Below are positions 24,604 through 33,871 of a stretch of 64,000 nucleotides of DNA, in pieces. Source of the DNA: Erysipelotrichaceae bacterium (GTDB lineage: Bacteria > Bacillota_I > Bacilli_A > Erysipelotrichales > Erysipelotrichaceae); contig JAFYHT010000050.1 in assembly GCA_017539025.1 (NCBI GenBank), positions 1 through 64,000 of the forward strand. Reading direction: 5' to 3'. The translations under genes and the position numbers were made by a program. The notes beneath the pieces are model-generated. The model ran no database searches. It worked only from the letters and a program-made list of their open reading frames with translations, and had not been told where the DNA came from. Each line of letters opens with the position of its first letter. Positions within the stretch are counted from its first letter, which is position 1.

Positions 24604-26489
24604 TGCGTTGACACCAATATATTGACATAGGCTTTATAAGCCCCATCACTTGTTTCTACCAGGATCTTTACACTTCCCGGATTGACTGCGCTGACAAGGC
24701 CTTGATCGACGATCGCGACGCCTGTATCCTCGCTGGTATAGATCAGATCCTTTTTCGTATAGCCTTCAGGCAAAGACTTCACTGAGATCTGATAGCTGCC
24801 ATCCTTATGCAATACCTCTGCATAGGAATCCAGAACGATGCGGTCGGATCTGACTTCATCCATCTTTGCGATCGAAGGCTTTGCCTTGCGGGTACATTTC
24901 TCAACGAAGTGACCATTCTCCAGGTGATGCATATTCCCGAAGATCTGATCATCTTCATCAAGTATCGAATAAGATCTGCTGAAACCAAGACGGTTCATCT
25001 GTGTCCCGGAAGTATTGATCAGCAGATCCATCAGCCAGTGAAACGAGACATCACCGCACACCTGGACATCGCTGTTTCCGTCGCTTAGTTCATTAAGCCC
25101 GGAATACGTGATCTCACTGCTTACACTCTTCTCTTGTCCTTCATCGTCATAGAGATGGAGGGTCGATCTGACCAGAGCCTTGACACCGGAATCCAGTTCC
25201 AGATCCGCCAGTTTCATTCCGCCTGCAGACAAGCCCATATTGACACCCAGGACCGATTTTGCGGAAGCCTGCAGGATCGTATTGATGTCATGAGAATTCT
25301 CGTTGATGTAGCGTATCGCTCCGTTCTTCGTTTCAAAGCCGATCTCGTGAGAGTTATACAGCACGATCTCTGTCTTTCCCGAAGCATAGATCTTTACCTT
25401 CAGATCCATTTCCAGAAACATCATCGGCAGATTGGCGATCGGTACTCTGATCTTACAGATCGGGATCTCAGCATCGACATCATCAGAAATCGGAACGATC
25501 AGCGACTTCAGCAGACTCGTGAACGAGGATGGATCAAGATCCTTGAACTGCAGTTTGTAATTCCGATACTTACCACTGGAAACGCCAAATTTCTGTGTCG
25601 TATTGAATGACAGTGTGAAGAAACAGTTTTTCAGATCATTCTTTTCGCTGTGCCATTTGAGCCTTGGCTTGACGTTGTGTATGGAAACATCAAGATAGAT
25701 GTTCAATCCCTTTTCATCTTTTGAGATGTGAAGATCGATCCCTGACGGATTCAAAGTATAGGAGATACGAAAGCCTTCCGAATGAAATACATGATTCTTT
25801 GATGCAAGCAGGATATATCTTTCATTGATGTACGAAGTATCTTCATAGAATTCTCCATAAGGAATTATCTCTGCTTCCTCAAAGTCAACAGCGTAATCCG
25901 TCTCTATATCAAGCTTTTCAAATACTTCTTCCGTTTCAGCGATCCTGCTTTCGATCTGATCCTCGTTTCTTCCCGTAACGATGCGATATTCCCCATCTTT
26001 CACAAACAGATCATTGACCTCGAGATCTTCGTTTTCATCCTTGATCTCATCTTTGTATTCATATTCAAACAGAGTTTCTAGATCTGGCTTGTTGATATAG
26101 GAAACAGCCTTATCAATGATCCTGTTGGCATCGCTTCTTTTAACCTTTTCCTTGAGTCTTGCTTTCGAAGAGATATAGCCTTCCGATCTAAGCACAGTAA
26201 AAGGGTCTCCTTTCTTATCGATCAGCCTGGCGATCGTTTTCGAAAGGAATTCATAGTCCGTCTTTTTATCCAAAAGGAGAAGGTCATCCTCTTCGATGAC
26301 TTCCCACTGTATCAGTTTTTCATAATCTTCCTCGTGATCTTTCCCCTGTCCTATGCCGCTTTTCAAGGCAAGATCATTGAGGTATTCTCTGACATAATAA
26401 GGAGTCTCTGCCTTGCAGGCAGTGAAGGCAAATGTAATAAATAAGCCCGCAAGGCAGACACTGATTTTTCTAAGCAAAGTTCGATGCAT
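24600..26489 (-). CDS. Large lipoprotein of unknown function in the type VII locus
   Basis: 629 residues from the ATG at 26489. A TTG at 26510 would add seven residues and overlap the upstream gene more. The N-terminus is a lipoprotein-like signal (hydrophobic 9-24, C25 in FTAC). The middle is rich in acidic beta segments and unrecognised. The last 80 residues resemble a bacterial Ig-like (Big_2) domain: LIYTSEDTGVAIVDQGLVSA then GSVKILVETSDGAYKAYV. It sits between the WXG100 genes and essC, where EsaA/EssA/EssB normally occur, none of which is visible. It may be a surface component or substrate-handling factor specific to this locus. Function unknown. Confidence 0.75.
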   Translation of the reverse strand: MHRTLLRKISVCLAGLFITFAFTACKAETPYYVREYLNDLALKSGIGQGKDHEEDYEKLIQWEVIEEDDLLLLDKKTDYEFLSKTIARLIDKKGDPFTVLRSEGYISSKARLKEKVKRSDANRIIDKAVSYINKPDLETLFEYEYKDEIKDENEDLEVNDLFVKDGEYRIVTGRNEDQIESRIAETEEVFEKLDIETDYAVDFEEAEIIPYGEFYEDTSYINERYILLASKNHVFHSEGFRISYTLNPSGIDLHISKDEKGLNIYLDVSIHNVKPRLKWHSEKNDLKNCFFTLSFNTTQKFGVSSGKYRNYKLQFKDLDPSSFTSLLKSLIVPISDDVDAEIPICKIRVPIANLPMMFLEMDLKVKIYASGKTEIVLYNSHEIGFETKNGAIRYINENSHDINTILQASAKSVLGVNMGLSAGGMKLADLELDSGVKALVRSTLHLYDDEGQEKSVSSEITYSGLNELSDGNSDVQVCGDVSFHWLMDLLINTSGTQMNRLGFSRSYSILDEDDQIFGNMHHLENGHFVEKCTRKAKPSIAKMDEVRSDRIVLDSYAEVLHKDGSYQISVKSLPEGYTKKDLIYTSEDTGVAIVDQGLVSAVNPGSVKILVETSDGAYKAYVNILVSTQ

Positions 26490-26769
26490 TGGCGACGATC
26501 GTCGACTCAAGTGAATCGTAATCGGTCACTGTACTGTCCAGAAACCGCGCATAGGATTCGATCACTTCCGATTCGTCAATAAACTTGTTAGAAAACTTCC
26601 TGAAACGTGACAGCAGCATCTCTTCTCCATCCGAGAGCCAGATGCTGTTGAGCTCGTTCATGATCTTTGAAACGTGAGCCAGAATCGAATCCAGTGAAGA
26701 ATTGTAGTTTCTGATCTCTGTGGCAGTCTGAGCGACTTCCGGCAATGTGATTCTGATATTGTTTTCCAT
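26470..26769 (-). CDS. Divergent WXG100-family protein
   Basis: 99 residues, all-helical, with a turn motif WLSDG at 44-48 in the centre where WXG normally sits. Size, helical hairpin and pairing with the canonical WXG100 gene ten bases upstream identify it as a second ESAT-6-like protein, likely the heterodimer partner. The C-terminus ends in SNFA without a clear YxxxD/E motif. The ribosome site is GGAGC. Confidence 0.75.
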   Translation of the reverse strand: MENNIRITLPEVAQTATEIRNYNSSLDSILAHVSKIMNELNSIWLSDGEEMLLSRFRKFSNKFIDESEVIESYARFLDSTVTDYDSLESTIVANASNFA

Positions 26770-26779
26770 CTTCAGCTCC

Positions 26780-27082
26780 TTATACAGATCTCAGTCGATT
26801 GGCCCGCGCATAGATCTCGTCCTGCGTTTCCCGATAAGCTCTGGCAGAGTTCCTCAGAAAATCCGCATACTGTCTCATGATGATCGAGATCTGTCTCAGA
26901 TCATCTTCAAATGCCTTGATCTGGTTGGTGAAAGCCGTATTATCCTTTCCCTTCCATGACGAAGACATCTTATCGACCTGAACATAGATCGCCTGGTAAG
27001 TGCGATCATAGTCACGATTTGCTTCTTCGATGCGTGAAGCAGCTGTTTCAAGTCTTTCCGGTTCGACCATAATTGATCTCAT
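26780..27082 (-). CDS. WXG100-family secreted protein (EsxA-like)
   Basis: 100 residues. The WKG turn is at 43-45 (SSSWKGKDNTAFTNQI), flanked by two long helices, the canonical ESAT-6/WXG100 fold exported by EssC. The ATG at 27082 is chosen because AAGGAGG lies correctly before it; the earlier ATG at 27100 would place that ribosome site inside the gene. First gene of the operon, directly behind a promoter/leader box that recurs at 63.16 kb. The C-terminal RETQDEIYARANRL could hold the export signal (YxxxD/E-like). Confidence 0.92.
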   Translation of the reverse strand: MRSIMVEPERLETAASRIEEANRDYDRTYQAIYVQVDKMSSSWKGKDNTAFTNQIKAFEDDLRQISIIMRQYADFLRNSARAYRETQDEIYARANRLRSV

Positions 27083-27091
27083 AAGTTTTAC

Positions 27092-27139
27092 CTCCTTCAT
27101 ATCGTTATTCGCCGAAAAAACTCAAATACCTAACTTAAA
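27092..27139 (-). promoter_or_regulatory. Conserved promoter/leader box of the type VII operon
   Basis: On the minus strand TTTAAGTTAGG, 15 bases, GGCGAATAACG, one base, TATGAAGGAG. The same blocks with a 16-base spacer occur at 63156-63204. The spacing of the two conserved blocks suits a promoter for a dedicated sigma factor or an activator site. It ends in the ribosome binding site. Confidence 0.7.
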
Positions 27140-27163
27140 ATTCATTTTTTCGAAAAAAACAAT

Positions 27164-27191
27164 AAAAAAATGAGAATTTCTTCTCATTTTT
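27164..27191 (-). terminator. Terminator after the nitroreductase gene
   Basis: On the minus strand AAAATGAGAA, GAAA, TTCTCATTTT and further T. It insulates the beta-glucan locus from the type VII promoter. Confidence 0.75.
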
Positions 27192-27212
27192 ACTTAATTT
27201 GTGTAATAAATC

Positions 27213-27740
27213 CTATCTGATCTTCAGGATCTCATCAAGTTCCTTTCGAGGTCTGAGGTTCACATCTCCATCTCTTTTTCCGATGGCGATCACCGGCATG
27301 ATGATCTCATCTTCCGGTATCTCAAAGTATTCCCTGATAGCTTTACCATCTCTTAATCCCATGATCAGAGTGTCATAGCCAAGTTCACTGGCCTTGAGAA
27401 GCAGGTATGAGTTCTGCAAGCCCAGGTCATAAGCACCCCAGAGATCGCCTTCTTCAGACATGATCCCTTCCCTGACAGAACCCGAAAGCTTCTCCTTGAA
27501 AGAAGCGATGATGTAGGATGCATTGACTGTCGATCTCTGATTGAAATCAGGCAACGCATCAAATACGACTTTTCTTGCCTCTTCAGATAAAGCCACATAG
27601 TATCTTCCGGCCTGGGAGTTCTTCCAGGAAGCAGCTTTCTGGGCACAGCGGATGATCTCTTCGATATCTTCTTTCTTCACATCAGCTTCCAGATACTTTC
27701 TGACACTTCTTCTCTTTGTTACGAGTTCACTTAATTCCAT
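27213..27740 (-). CDS. Nitroreductase-family flavoprotein
   Basis: 175 residues, FMN-dependent oxidoreductase fold. The start LVTKRRSVRKYLEADV is the classic FMN-phosphate-binding motif and PVIAIGKRDG closes the C-terminal part. The substrate cannot be inferred. It follows galM by two bases and is the last gene of the LacI-galM cluster, though its link to glucan metabolism is not obvious. Confidence 0.85.
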   Translation of the reverse strand: MELSELVTKRRSVRKYLEADVKKEDIEEIIRCAQKAASWKNSQAGRYYVALSEEARKVVFDALPDFNQRSTVNASYIIASFKEKLSGSVREGIMSEEGDLWGAYDLGLQNSYLLLKASELGYDTLIMGLRDGKAIREYFEIPEDEIIMPVIAIGKRDGDVNLRPRKELDEILKIR

Positions 27741-27742
27741 GA

Positions 27743-28699
27743 CTAGTCCTCCAGATTGAGCAGTTCATATCTGATGTAGTGAGACATCTTCTCACCCTTC
27801 CTCAAGATCGGAAGCAGATACTTTTCTCCATAGTTGATGCCATTAGGGAAGTACTGGCATTCCAGACAGATCGCCTGGAAAGGATAATATGTCAGTCCGT
27901 ACTTGCCATGCTGGCCACCGAGGTGCTGTGAAGTGTATACATGCATATCCGGAAGATCGGAATAGACATTCAGCTGCAGTCTGCCATTCTTGAATTCAGC
28001 CATCAGCTTGTCGCCCATTTTTTCCCAGACATAGTTGTTGTCGATACCGTTTTCCAGTTTTGACAGATTGTCATTCAATAATCTGAATTCATTGAAATCA
28101 AACGGTGTACCATCTGTTTCCAACACTTCGTCCAGCGTCAGCGAATATTCATCGACCGGCGCATAAAGGTTACTTGTGACATGCAGATAGTCTTCCTTGA
28201 TCGTATCATCGCCCAAAGTGAAATAGGAATGATTGGTCATGTTGAGGATCGTATCTTCATCACTTTCTCCTTCATAAGAGAAAGTCAGATTCCTTCCGTC
28301 CAGTTTATATGTGACTTTGGCAGTCAGGTTGCCCGGGAAGCCCTCTTCCCCATCTTTTGAGAAATAAGAGAACACGACTTCGTCATCCTTAACGGATTCC
28401 GTTTTCCACATCTTGTAGGCAAAACCGTTGACACCGCCGCCATGCAGCTGATTCATGTTGTTGTTGACAGAAAGCTGATACTCCTTGCCATTCAACACAA
28501 ATTTCGCATTTCCGATCCTGTTGGCATTCCTGCCGATCGAAGCGCCGATGTTGTTGCCGTTGTACTTCAGATACTCTTCATCGCTTTCAAAACCGAGAAC
28601 GATGTCGACCCCGCTTTTCTTGTCGATGAATTTCGTCAGCGTTGCACCGAGTTCTGTGATCTCAGCTAAGACATATTCATTCTCCAGAACGTATTTCAT
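27743..28699 (-). CDS. galM: Aldose 1-epimerase
   Basis: 318 residues. Interconverts alpha and beta anomers of glucose or galactose. Typical motifs: ASIGRNANRIGNAKF near the N-terminus, NQLHGGGVNGFAYKMW with the catalytic histidine, and NHSYFTLG. In this locus it would equilibrate the glucose released by the phosphorylases. Its ATG overlaps the lacI-type regulator stop (ATGA), so it is co-translated. Confidence 0.92.
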   Translation of the reverse strand: MKYVLENEYVLAEITELGATLTKFIDKKSGVDIVLGFESDEEYLKYNGNNIGASIGRNANRIGNAKFVLNGKEYQLSVNNNMNQLHGGGVNGFAYKMWKTESVKDDEVVFSYFSKDGEEGFPGNLTAKVTYKLDGRNLTFSYEGESDEDTILNMTNHSYFTLGDDTIKEDYLHVTSNLYAPVDEYSLTLDEVLETDGTPFDFNEFRLLNDNLSKLENGIDNNYVWEKMGDKLMAEFKNGRLQLNVYSDLPDMHVYTSQHLGGQHGKYGLTYYPFQAICLECQYFPNGINYGEKYLLPILRKGEKMSHYIRYELLNLED

Positions 28700-29709
28700 G
28701 ATTGATTTCCTCCGTCCAGTTTTTTCACACTGTTTCCTATAAACATTTTACCGCTAACGATGACTCTTTCGGCAGGAAGTTCAGGCTGATCGATCAGCTG
28801 AAGCAGTTTTCTTGCCGCAAGCTGGCCCAGTTCCTTCGTATTCTGCTCATAAGTAGTCAGTTTCATGATCTTGGCCATATTGATGCCATCGTAGCCGATC
28901 GCTGAAATGTCATTTGGAATATTCAAGCCTTTGGAAGAGATCATCTCCATACCGCCGATATAGGAATAATCATCCGGGAAGATGATCAGTGTCGGCGGAT
29001 CGCTCAGTTCCAGCAGCTTCTTTGTCTTTTCACTGCAGTCCATGATGTCATGGTAATGCCCGGCAATAACATAGTCTTCCGGGACCTCGATCCCCAGATC
29101 TCTGCAGGTACCGTAGAAACTGTTGACACGTTCTCTTGTAACGCTTGTATCATCACCATAGATGAAAGCGATCTTGCGGTGTCCCATTTCATAGGCATAT
29201 CTGACGATCGCTGATAGACCATCGGTATTATCTGATAAGACTGCAGCGCATTTATCTAATACGTAGTCGATAATGACAACAGGATATTTGGAATTTGCCA
29301 GTTCAATGATCTCCGGATCATTGAAATCAGCCGTCATGATCGCGACACCATCCAGGTTTCTGTATTCGACGTGTCTGAGGTATGTCGTCTTCTTTCCCGC
29401 GATCGCATGATTGATGAAAGTGATGTCATAGCCGTGTTTTTCCGCTTCTCTCTGGAAACTCTCCAGGATCATGGAGAAGTATTCATGGGAAAGACCGGCT
29501 CTGTCATCCGCAAACAGGATACCCAGATTGTATGTCACATTGGTCTTTAAAGCTCTGGCTGCGACATTGATTGTATAACCCATCTTTGCAGCGACTTTGC
29601 GGATCCTTTCCTTGGTTGGGCCTGATATATCATCATGGTCATTCAGTGCCTTGGATACGGTAGCCACAGATACATTACATTCTTTTGCGATATCTTTGAT
29701 TGAAACCAT
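28696..29709 (-). CDS. LacI-family regulator of the beta-glucan locus
   Basis: 337 residues. The N-terminal helix-turn-helix is VSIKDIAKECNVSVATVSKALND, in two parts characteristic of LacI/GalR; a periplasmic-binding-protein-like sugar domain follows. It lies between the cytoplasmic GH5 gene (four-base gap) and galM. The palindrome ACTTAATCGATTAAGT at 35415 and the related site at 35294 are the likely operators. Inducer is probably a cellodextrin or glucan oligosaccharide. Confidence 0.93.
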   Translation of the reverse strand: MVSIKDIAKECNVSVATVSKALNDHDDISGPTKERIRKVAAKMGYTINVAARALKTNVTYNLGILFADDRAGLSHEYFSMILESFQREAEKHGYDITFINHAIAGKKTTYLRHVEYRNLDGVAIMTADFNDPEIIELANSKYPVVIIDYVLDKCAAVLSDNTDGLSAIVRYAYEMGHRKIAFIYGDDTSVTRERVNSFYGTCRDLGIEVPEDYVIAGHYHDIMDCSEKTKKLLELSDPPTLIIFPDDYSYIGGMEMISSKGLNIPNDISAIGYDGINMAKIMKLTTYEQNTKELGQLAARKLLQLIDQPELPAERVIVSGKMFIGNSVKKLDGGNQS

Positions 29710-29713
29710 ATGC

Positions 29714-30736
29714 TTATAAGAGTTTGATCAGCTTTCCTCTGATCGGATCATAGTGTGCATCGACAAGACCGAAATCCATTTCCTTATAGGACCAAAGCGC
29801 CCTGCCGATATGATATTTTTCAAATACGGAATTGATACATTCAAACCATTTCATCGTGTCATCAGGATCGACCAGATCTATGACACCATACTCTCCGCAA
29901 TATAACGGTACATCCCTTTTTTCACAGACTTCGATCGCCTCTTTGAACATCTTTTCGAAATAAGAAGCATCGATCACATCATCACTAAGCGGAAACTGTT
30001 CATGGAAGTTTTTCCCGATATATCTTTCCGTATTATTCTGATAGTCCCTGTATCCGGAATCAAAAGGCATACGGAAAGATCTGTTCATCAGATCGATCCA
30101 GTAAGCTCCCTGATGAGTATAGATCAAAGGCGAGTAACAATGAAAATTATATACGATCTTATCGTCATAAGGTTCTTCAAGATCCTTGATCGCCTCGATC
30201 GAATTGTTGTTGTAACCACCCACCAGGATATGGATATTCGGTGCATATTCACGGATCGCTTTTATCGTCTTTTTGATGATGCGATTCCAGGAATCACAAT
30301 ATTGCGGATCACTTACTTCATTGAGCAGTTCAAATGACAGATTCTCATTTTTTCCGAATCTCAAGGCAAATTCCTTCCAGAGATCGATGAAGATATTCTG
30401 ATATCTTTCATTAACGAAAAAGCCCTCTTCATTCTCACCCTTGTCAAAACTGAAACCGATAGTCTTATGTAAGTCAAGGATCATATTGAGTCCGTTTTCT
30501 TTGGACCAATCGATACATTCTTTGACCCTTTTAAAACCATCTTCTTTATAATTCAGTTTTTCATCCAGCACCAGTTCATAATCGATTGGGATCCTGACAT
30601 GATCAAGTCCCCATCCGGCGACTCTTCTGAAATCATCTCTTCTGATGAAATAATCATATCTTTTCTCGCTGTGATCACATTGAGAAAACCAGCCACCGAA
30701 GTTGATGCCGTGAGAATATCCTTCAAAACTGCGCAT
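29714..30736 (-). CDS. Cytoplasmic GH5 beta-glucanase
   Basis: 340 residues, glycoside hydrolase family 5 barrel. The acid/base is E140 in ELLNEVSD and the nucleophile E282 in YCGEYGV; the substrate-binding HVRIPIDY is near 46-53. No signal peptide or lipobox exists, so it acts on imported oligosaccharides, as a beta-glucosidase or exo-acting enzyme. Located between the ABC ATPase gene and the regulator, behind a partial terminator at 30751. Confidence 0.88.
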   Translation of the reverse strand: MRSFEGYSHGINFGGWFSQCDHSEKRYDYFIRRDDFRRVAGWGLDHVRIPIDYELVLDEKLNYKEDGFKRVKECIDWSKENGLNMILDLHKTIGFSFDKGENEEGFFVNERYQNIFIDLWKEFALRFGKNENLSFELLNEVSDPQYCDSWNRIIKKTIKAIREYAPNIHILVGGYNNNSIEAIKDLEEPYDDKIVYNFHCYSPLIYTHQGAYWIDLMNRSFRMPFDSGYRDYQNNTERYIGKNFHEQFPLSDDVIDASYFEKMFKEAIEVCEKRDVPLYCGEYGVIDLVDPDDTMKWFECINSVFEKYHIGRALWSYKEMDFGLVDAHYDPIRGKLIKLL

Positions 30737-30750
30737 TCTATCTCCTTAAT

Positions 30751-30773
30751 AAAGCCCCGAGAACCGGGGCTTT
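30751..30773 (-). terminator. Internal hairpin between ABC ATPase and GH5 genes
   Basis: AAAGCCCCGG, TTCT, CGGGGCTTT followed by a poor T tract on the minus strand. Likely reduces, without abolishing, read-through to GH5, lacI and galM. Confidence 0.6.
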
Positions 30774-30778
30774 CTACA

Positions 30779-31933
30779 TTAATATTCCAGGTTCTTCTGA
30801 TCTTCCTTGGAGAAGACATGACATACGCTGCCGCTGAAAGTCAATGTAACTTCTTTGCCCATATAATTGACTCTCTTGCCTTCTGTCGGAACGATGACGA
30901 TGACATCCTTGCCGTTGACCGTCATATGTAAGTGGCAGGAAGGACCCATCAGTTCGGAAACATCGACCTTGCCTTTGATACCTTCATCAGCCAGTACGAT
31001 ATGGTCCGGTCTGACACCCAGGATGATATCCTGTGGCTTGACATCCTTTGCTTTCAGTCTTTCCTGTTTTTCTTCGCTCAAAACGACTTTTACGCCATCC
31101 GTTTCTACGAAGTACTCGCCATCTTCGATATCAAGTCTTCCATCGAAGTAGTTCATCTGAGGAGTGCCGATGAAGCCGGATACAAAGAGATTACTAGGAT
31201 GATCATATACTTCCTGAGGCGTACCGATCTGCTGGATGAAACCATCCTTCATGACGACGATACGATCGCCTAAAGTCATAGCTTCTGTCTGATCATGTGT
31301 GACATATACGAACGTAGTGTTGATGCGCTGTCTCAGTTTGATGATCTCAGCTCTCATCTGATTCCTCAGTTTTGCATCCAGATTTGACAGAGGCTCGTCC
31401 ATCAATAAGACCTTCGGATCACGAACGATCGCACGTCCGATCGCAACACGCTGTCTCTGACCACCTGACAAAGCCTTCGGTTTTCTCTTGAGATACTGTG
31501 TGATATCTAAGATCTCAGCTGCTTCCCTGACCTTACGATCGATCTCGGCTTTCGGTGTCCTCTTGATCTTCAGAGAATATGCCATGTTGTCATAAACTGT
31601 CATATGCGGATAAAGCGCATAAGACTGGAAGACCATTGCGATATCTCTGTCTTTCGGAGCGACATCATTCATGTATTCGCCATCGATCAGCAATTCTCCG
31701 GAAGTGATCTCTTCCAGTCCGGCGATCATACGTAAAGTCGTAGATTTGCCGCATCCTGAAGGACCAACCAGAACGATGAATTCCTTGTCGGCGATATCCA
31801 GATTGAATTCCTGAACAGCGACAACACCTTCATCGGTGATCTGCAGATTTGTTTTCTTGTTTTCCTTCTGGTCTTTTCTGCTTTCTGTAAACGGATATAC
31901 TTTCTTGATATTGATCAATTTAACATCTGACAT
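30779..31933 (-). CDS. Sugar ABC transporter ATP-binding protein (MsmK/UgpC type)
   Basis: 384-residue ATPase energising carbohydrate import. Walker A GPSGCGKSTT, signature LSGGQRQRVAIGRA, Walker B LLMDEPLSNLD and the C-terminal TOBE-like domain (PDHIVLADEG) are intact. A short extra loop near residues 20-30 (KDQKENKKTN) precedes the usual core. It follows the two permease genes by nine bases and probably serves this importer; MsmK-type ATPases are often shared by several importers. Confidence 0.92.
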   Translation of the reverse strand: MSDVKLINIKKVYPFTESRKDQKENKKTNLQITDEGVVAVQEFNLDIADKEFIVLVGPSGCGKSTTLRMIAGLEEITSGELLIDGEYMNDVAPKDRDIAMVFQSYALYPHMTVYDNMAYSLKIKRTPKAEIDRKVREAAEILDITQYLKRKPKALSGGQRQRVAIGRAIVRDPKVLLMDEPLSNLDAKLRNQMRAEIIKLRQRINTTFVYVTHDQTEAMTLGDRIVVMKDGFIQQIGTPQEVYDHPSNLFVSGFIGTPQMNYFDGRLDIEDGEYFVETDGVKVVLSEEKQERLKAKDVKPQDIILGVRPDHIVLADEGIKGKVDVSELMGPSCHLHMTVNGKDVIVIVPTEGKRVNYMGKEVTLTFSGSVCHVFSKEDQKNLEY

Positions 31934-31942
31934 AATTTATTC

Positions 31943-32803
31943 CTAACCTTTCACACTTCCTGAAGTGACACCCTTGATAATCGATTTAGAAAGAACTGTA
32001 TAAACGATCATGACCGGTAAGATCGCTAAGAGGATAAACATGAATACTTTACCCTGGTCGAATTTCGAATAGTCTGCAGAACGCAGATTTGCGATCATGA
32101 TCGGAACGGTCTTGTATTTTTCCTTCGTCAGCAGCAAAGCCGGCATGAAGTAGTTGTTCCAGGAACCGACAAACGAGAAGATCATCTGTACGGCAACAGC
32201 CGGTTTCATGATCGGAAGAACGATCTCGTTGAAGATCCTGAATTCATTGGAACCATCGATCCTGGCAGCCTCGACCATTTCAAGAGGCAATACACTCTCC
32301 AGATACTGTTTCATATAGAAGAAGACGACCGGAGCAGCGATGCTTGGAATGATCAGCAGCCAAAGCTTATTTGTAAGACCGAATTTATAAGCCAGCTGAA
32401 TGAAACCGACAGCTGAAACCTGTGACGGGATCATCATGATTGCCATGATGAACGTGAACACAAAGTTCTTCAGCTTGAAGTTATAGACATGGACTCCATA
32501 AGCGGTCAGTGCTGAGAAGTAGGTCGTGATCAGAGAAGAACTCATTGCAACGATGAAGCTGTTGACCATACCTACCGGGATATTGATAGAGAAGTCATTC
32601 CATGCATTCCTGAGGTTGTCCATGAAATGACCACCCCATTTGAAGGTGAACGCACCCTGCATCTGTGAATTGGACTTGGAAGCCATCAGGATCAGCAGGA
32701 TGAAACAGAACAAGCAAAGGAAACACAGAAAGAACACAAAAGCATATGCGAGGATACGGCTGATGATCAAAGAGATCCTGGCCTTTTTATTCGAATTATT
32801 CAT
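31943..32803 (-). CDS. Carbohydrate ABC transporter permease, MalG type
   Basis: 286 residues, six hydrophobic segments, with the EAA cytoplasmic loop EAARIDGSNEFRIFNEIVLP that contacts the ATPase. Partner of the MalF-type permease 10 bases upstream. Together they form the membrane channel for imported oligosaccharides. Confidence 0.92.
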   Translation of the reverse strand: MNNSNKKARISLIISRILAYAFVFFLCFLCLFCFILLILMASKSNSQMQGAFTFKWGGHFMDNLRNAWNDFSINIPVGMVNSFIVAMSSSLITTYFSALTAYGVHVYNFKLKNFVFTFIMAIMMIPSQVSAVGFIQLAYKFGLTNKLWLLIIPSIAAPVVFFYMKQYLESVLPLEMVEAARIDGSNEFRIFNEIVLPIMKPAVAVQMIFSFVGSWNNYFMPALLLTKEKYKTVPIMIANLRSADYSKFDQGKVFMFILLAILPVMIVYTVLSKSIIKGVTSGSVKG

Positions 32804-32813
32804 TTTGGTCCTC

Positions 32814-33755
32814 CTAATCCTTATACTGTCTAGCTAAAGAGCGATAGACGAAAGCACCAAGGATGCCGGTAATGATAAACAACATTACAGATAATGCACC
32901 GGACATACCATAGTTCTTGGATATTCCAAGATAGTTGTTCAACATCATGATGACAGTAGTGGAAGTCATATTTGGCGTTCCCTTGCCATTTGAAATGACC
33001 TGAGGAACATCGAACATCTGAATACCACCGATCATTGAAGTAATCAGTGCATATGACAGGATCGGCATCAGCAATGGCAGTGTGATATCGAAGAAGACAT
33101 GCACGGAATTGGCGCCATCAAGGTTTGCTGATTCAAACAGGCTCTGATCGATACCCATGATACCTGCCATCAGTACGATCGTCGTATTACCGAACCACAT
33201 GATGAAGTTCATACATGCAATGATCGTTCTGACTGAAATCTTATAGGTGAAGAACTCAAAAGGCTTTTCCAATAATCCCGAAGCAACCATGACCTTATTG
33301 ATCGGTCCGACATTCGAGAATAAAGAGAATACCAGCATTGAGAATGCGGAAGCCATGATCAGGTTCGGCATATAGATGATGGTCTTGGCCAAGCCCTGTC
33401 CTTTCAGATTCAGACGTGAACTGGTAAATAATACCGCCAGTAATAACGCAACAAGAAACTGCGGAACAGCTCCAACGATCCACATGGATAAAGAGTTACC
33501 CAGATATCTTATGAAGTCGATCGTACCATTCTTATCCGGAGTCAGCAGCTGAATATAGTTTCTGAGTCCGACAAAATTCGGTCCGACCTGTTCCAGACCG
33601 TTACGGTAGTTTTCAAAAAAACTGTTATAGACCGTAAGGAACTGTGGAATCAAAGTAAATATGATGTAAGTGATGAAGAAGGGCGTGATGAAGATATATG
33701 CCCACTTCGCATAGCTTACCGACTTGCGGTGTTTCTTTCCTTTTTCTTTTGCCAT
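32814..33755 (-). CDS. Carbohydrate ABC transporter permease, MalF type
   Basis: 313 residues, six hydrophobic segments after a basic cytoplasmic N-terminus (MAKEKGKKHRK). The EAA-like loop reads ESANLDGANSVHVFFDITLP. It lies behind two hairpins following the binding-protein gene, which should lower its expression relative to that protein. Confidence 0.92.
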   Translation of the reverse strand: MAKEKGKKHRKSVSYAKWAYIFITPFFITYIIFTLIPQFLTVYNSFFENYRNGLEQVGPNFVGLRNYIQLLTPDKNGTIDFIRYLGNSLSMWIVGAVPQFLVALLLAVLFTSSRLNLKGQGLAKTIIYMPNLIMASAFSMLVFSLFSNVGPINKVMVASGLLEKPFEFFTYKISVRTIIACMNFIMWFGNTTIVLMAGIMGIDQSLFESANLDGANSVHVFFDITLPLLMPILSYALITSMIGGIQMFDVPQVISNGKGTPNMTSTTVIMMLNNYLGISKNYGMSGALSVMLFIITGILGAFVYRSLARQYKD

Positions 33756-33778
33756 ACGATTGTCCTTTCTTTATTCTT

Positions 33779-33814
33779 AAACAAAGCAGGAAAGATTTTT
33801 CCTATGCTTTGTTT
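33779..33814. terminator. Second hairpin between binding-protein and permease genes
   Basis: AAACAAAGCA and TGCTTTGTTT form a ten-base stem with a 16-base loop. Directly downstream, in transcription order, of the stronger hairpin at 33814-33848. It may protect the upstream mRNA 3' end. Confidence 0.55.
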
Positions 33815-33848
33815 AAAAAACTGTGGCAGAGTTTCAACCCTGCCACAG
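33814..33848 (-). terminator. Partial terminator after the binding-protein gene
   Basis: On the minus strand CTGTGGCAG, ten bases, CTGCCACAG and six T. Typical of ABC operons where the binding protein is made in excess over the permeases. Confidence 0.75.
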
Positions 33849-33871
33849 TGTTTATTCTTAGTTTTTACCGA

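Noticed and set aside
27092..27139. Reading the shared promoter box as a flagellar-type (sigma-28) promoter
   Set aside because: GCGAATAA resembles the -10, but the distance to the TTAAG block is too long for that sigma factor, and no motility genes are present.
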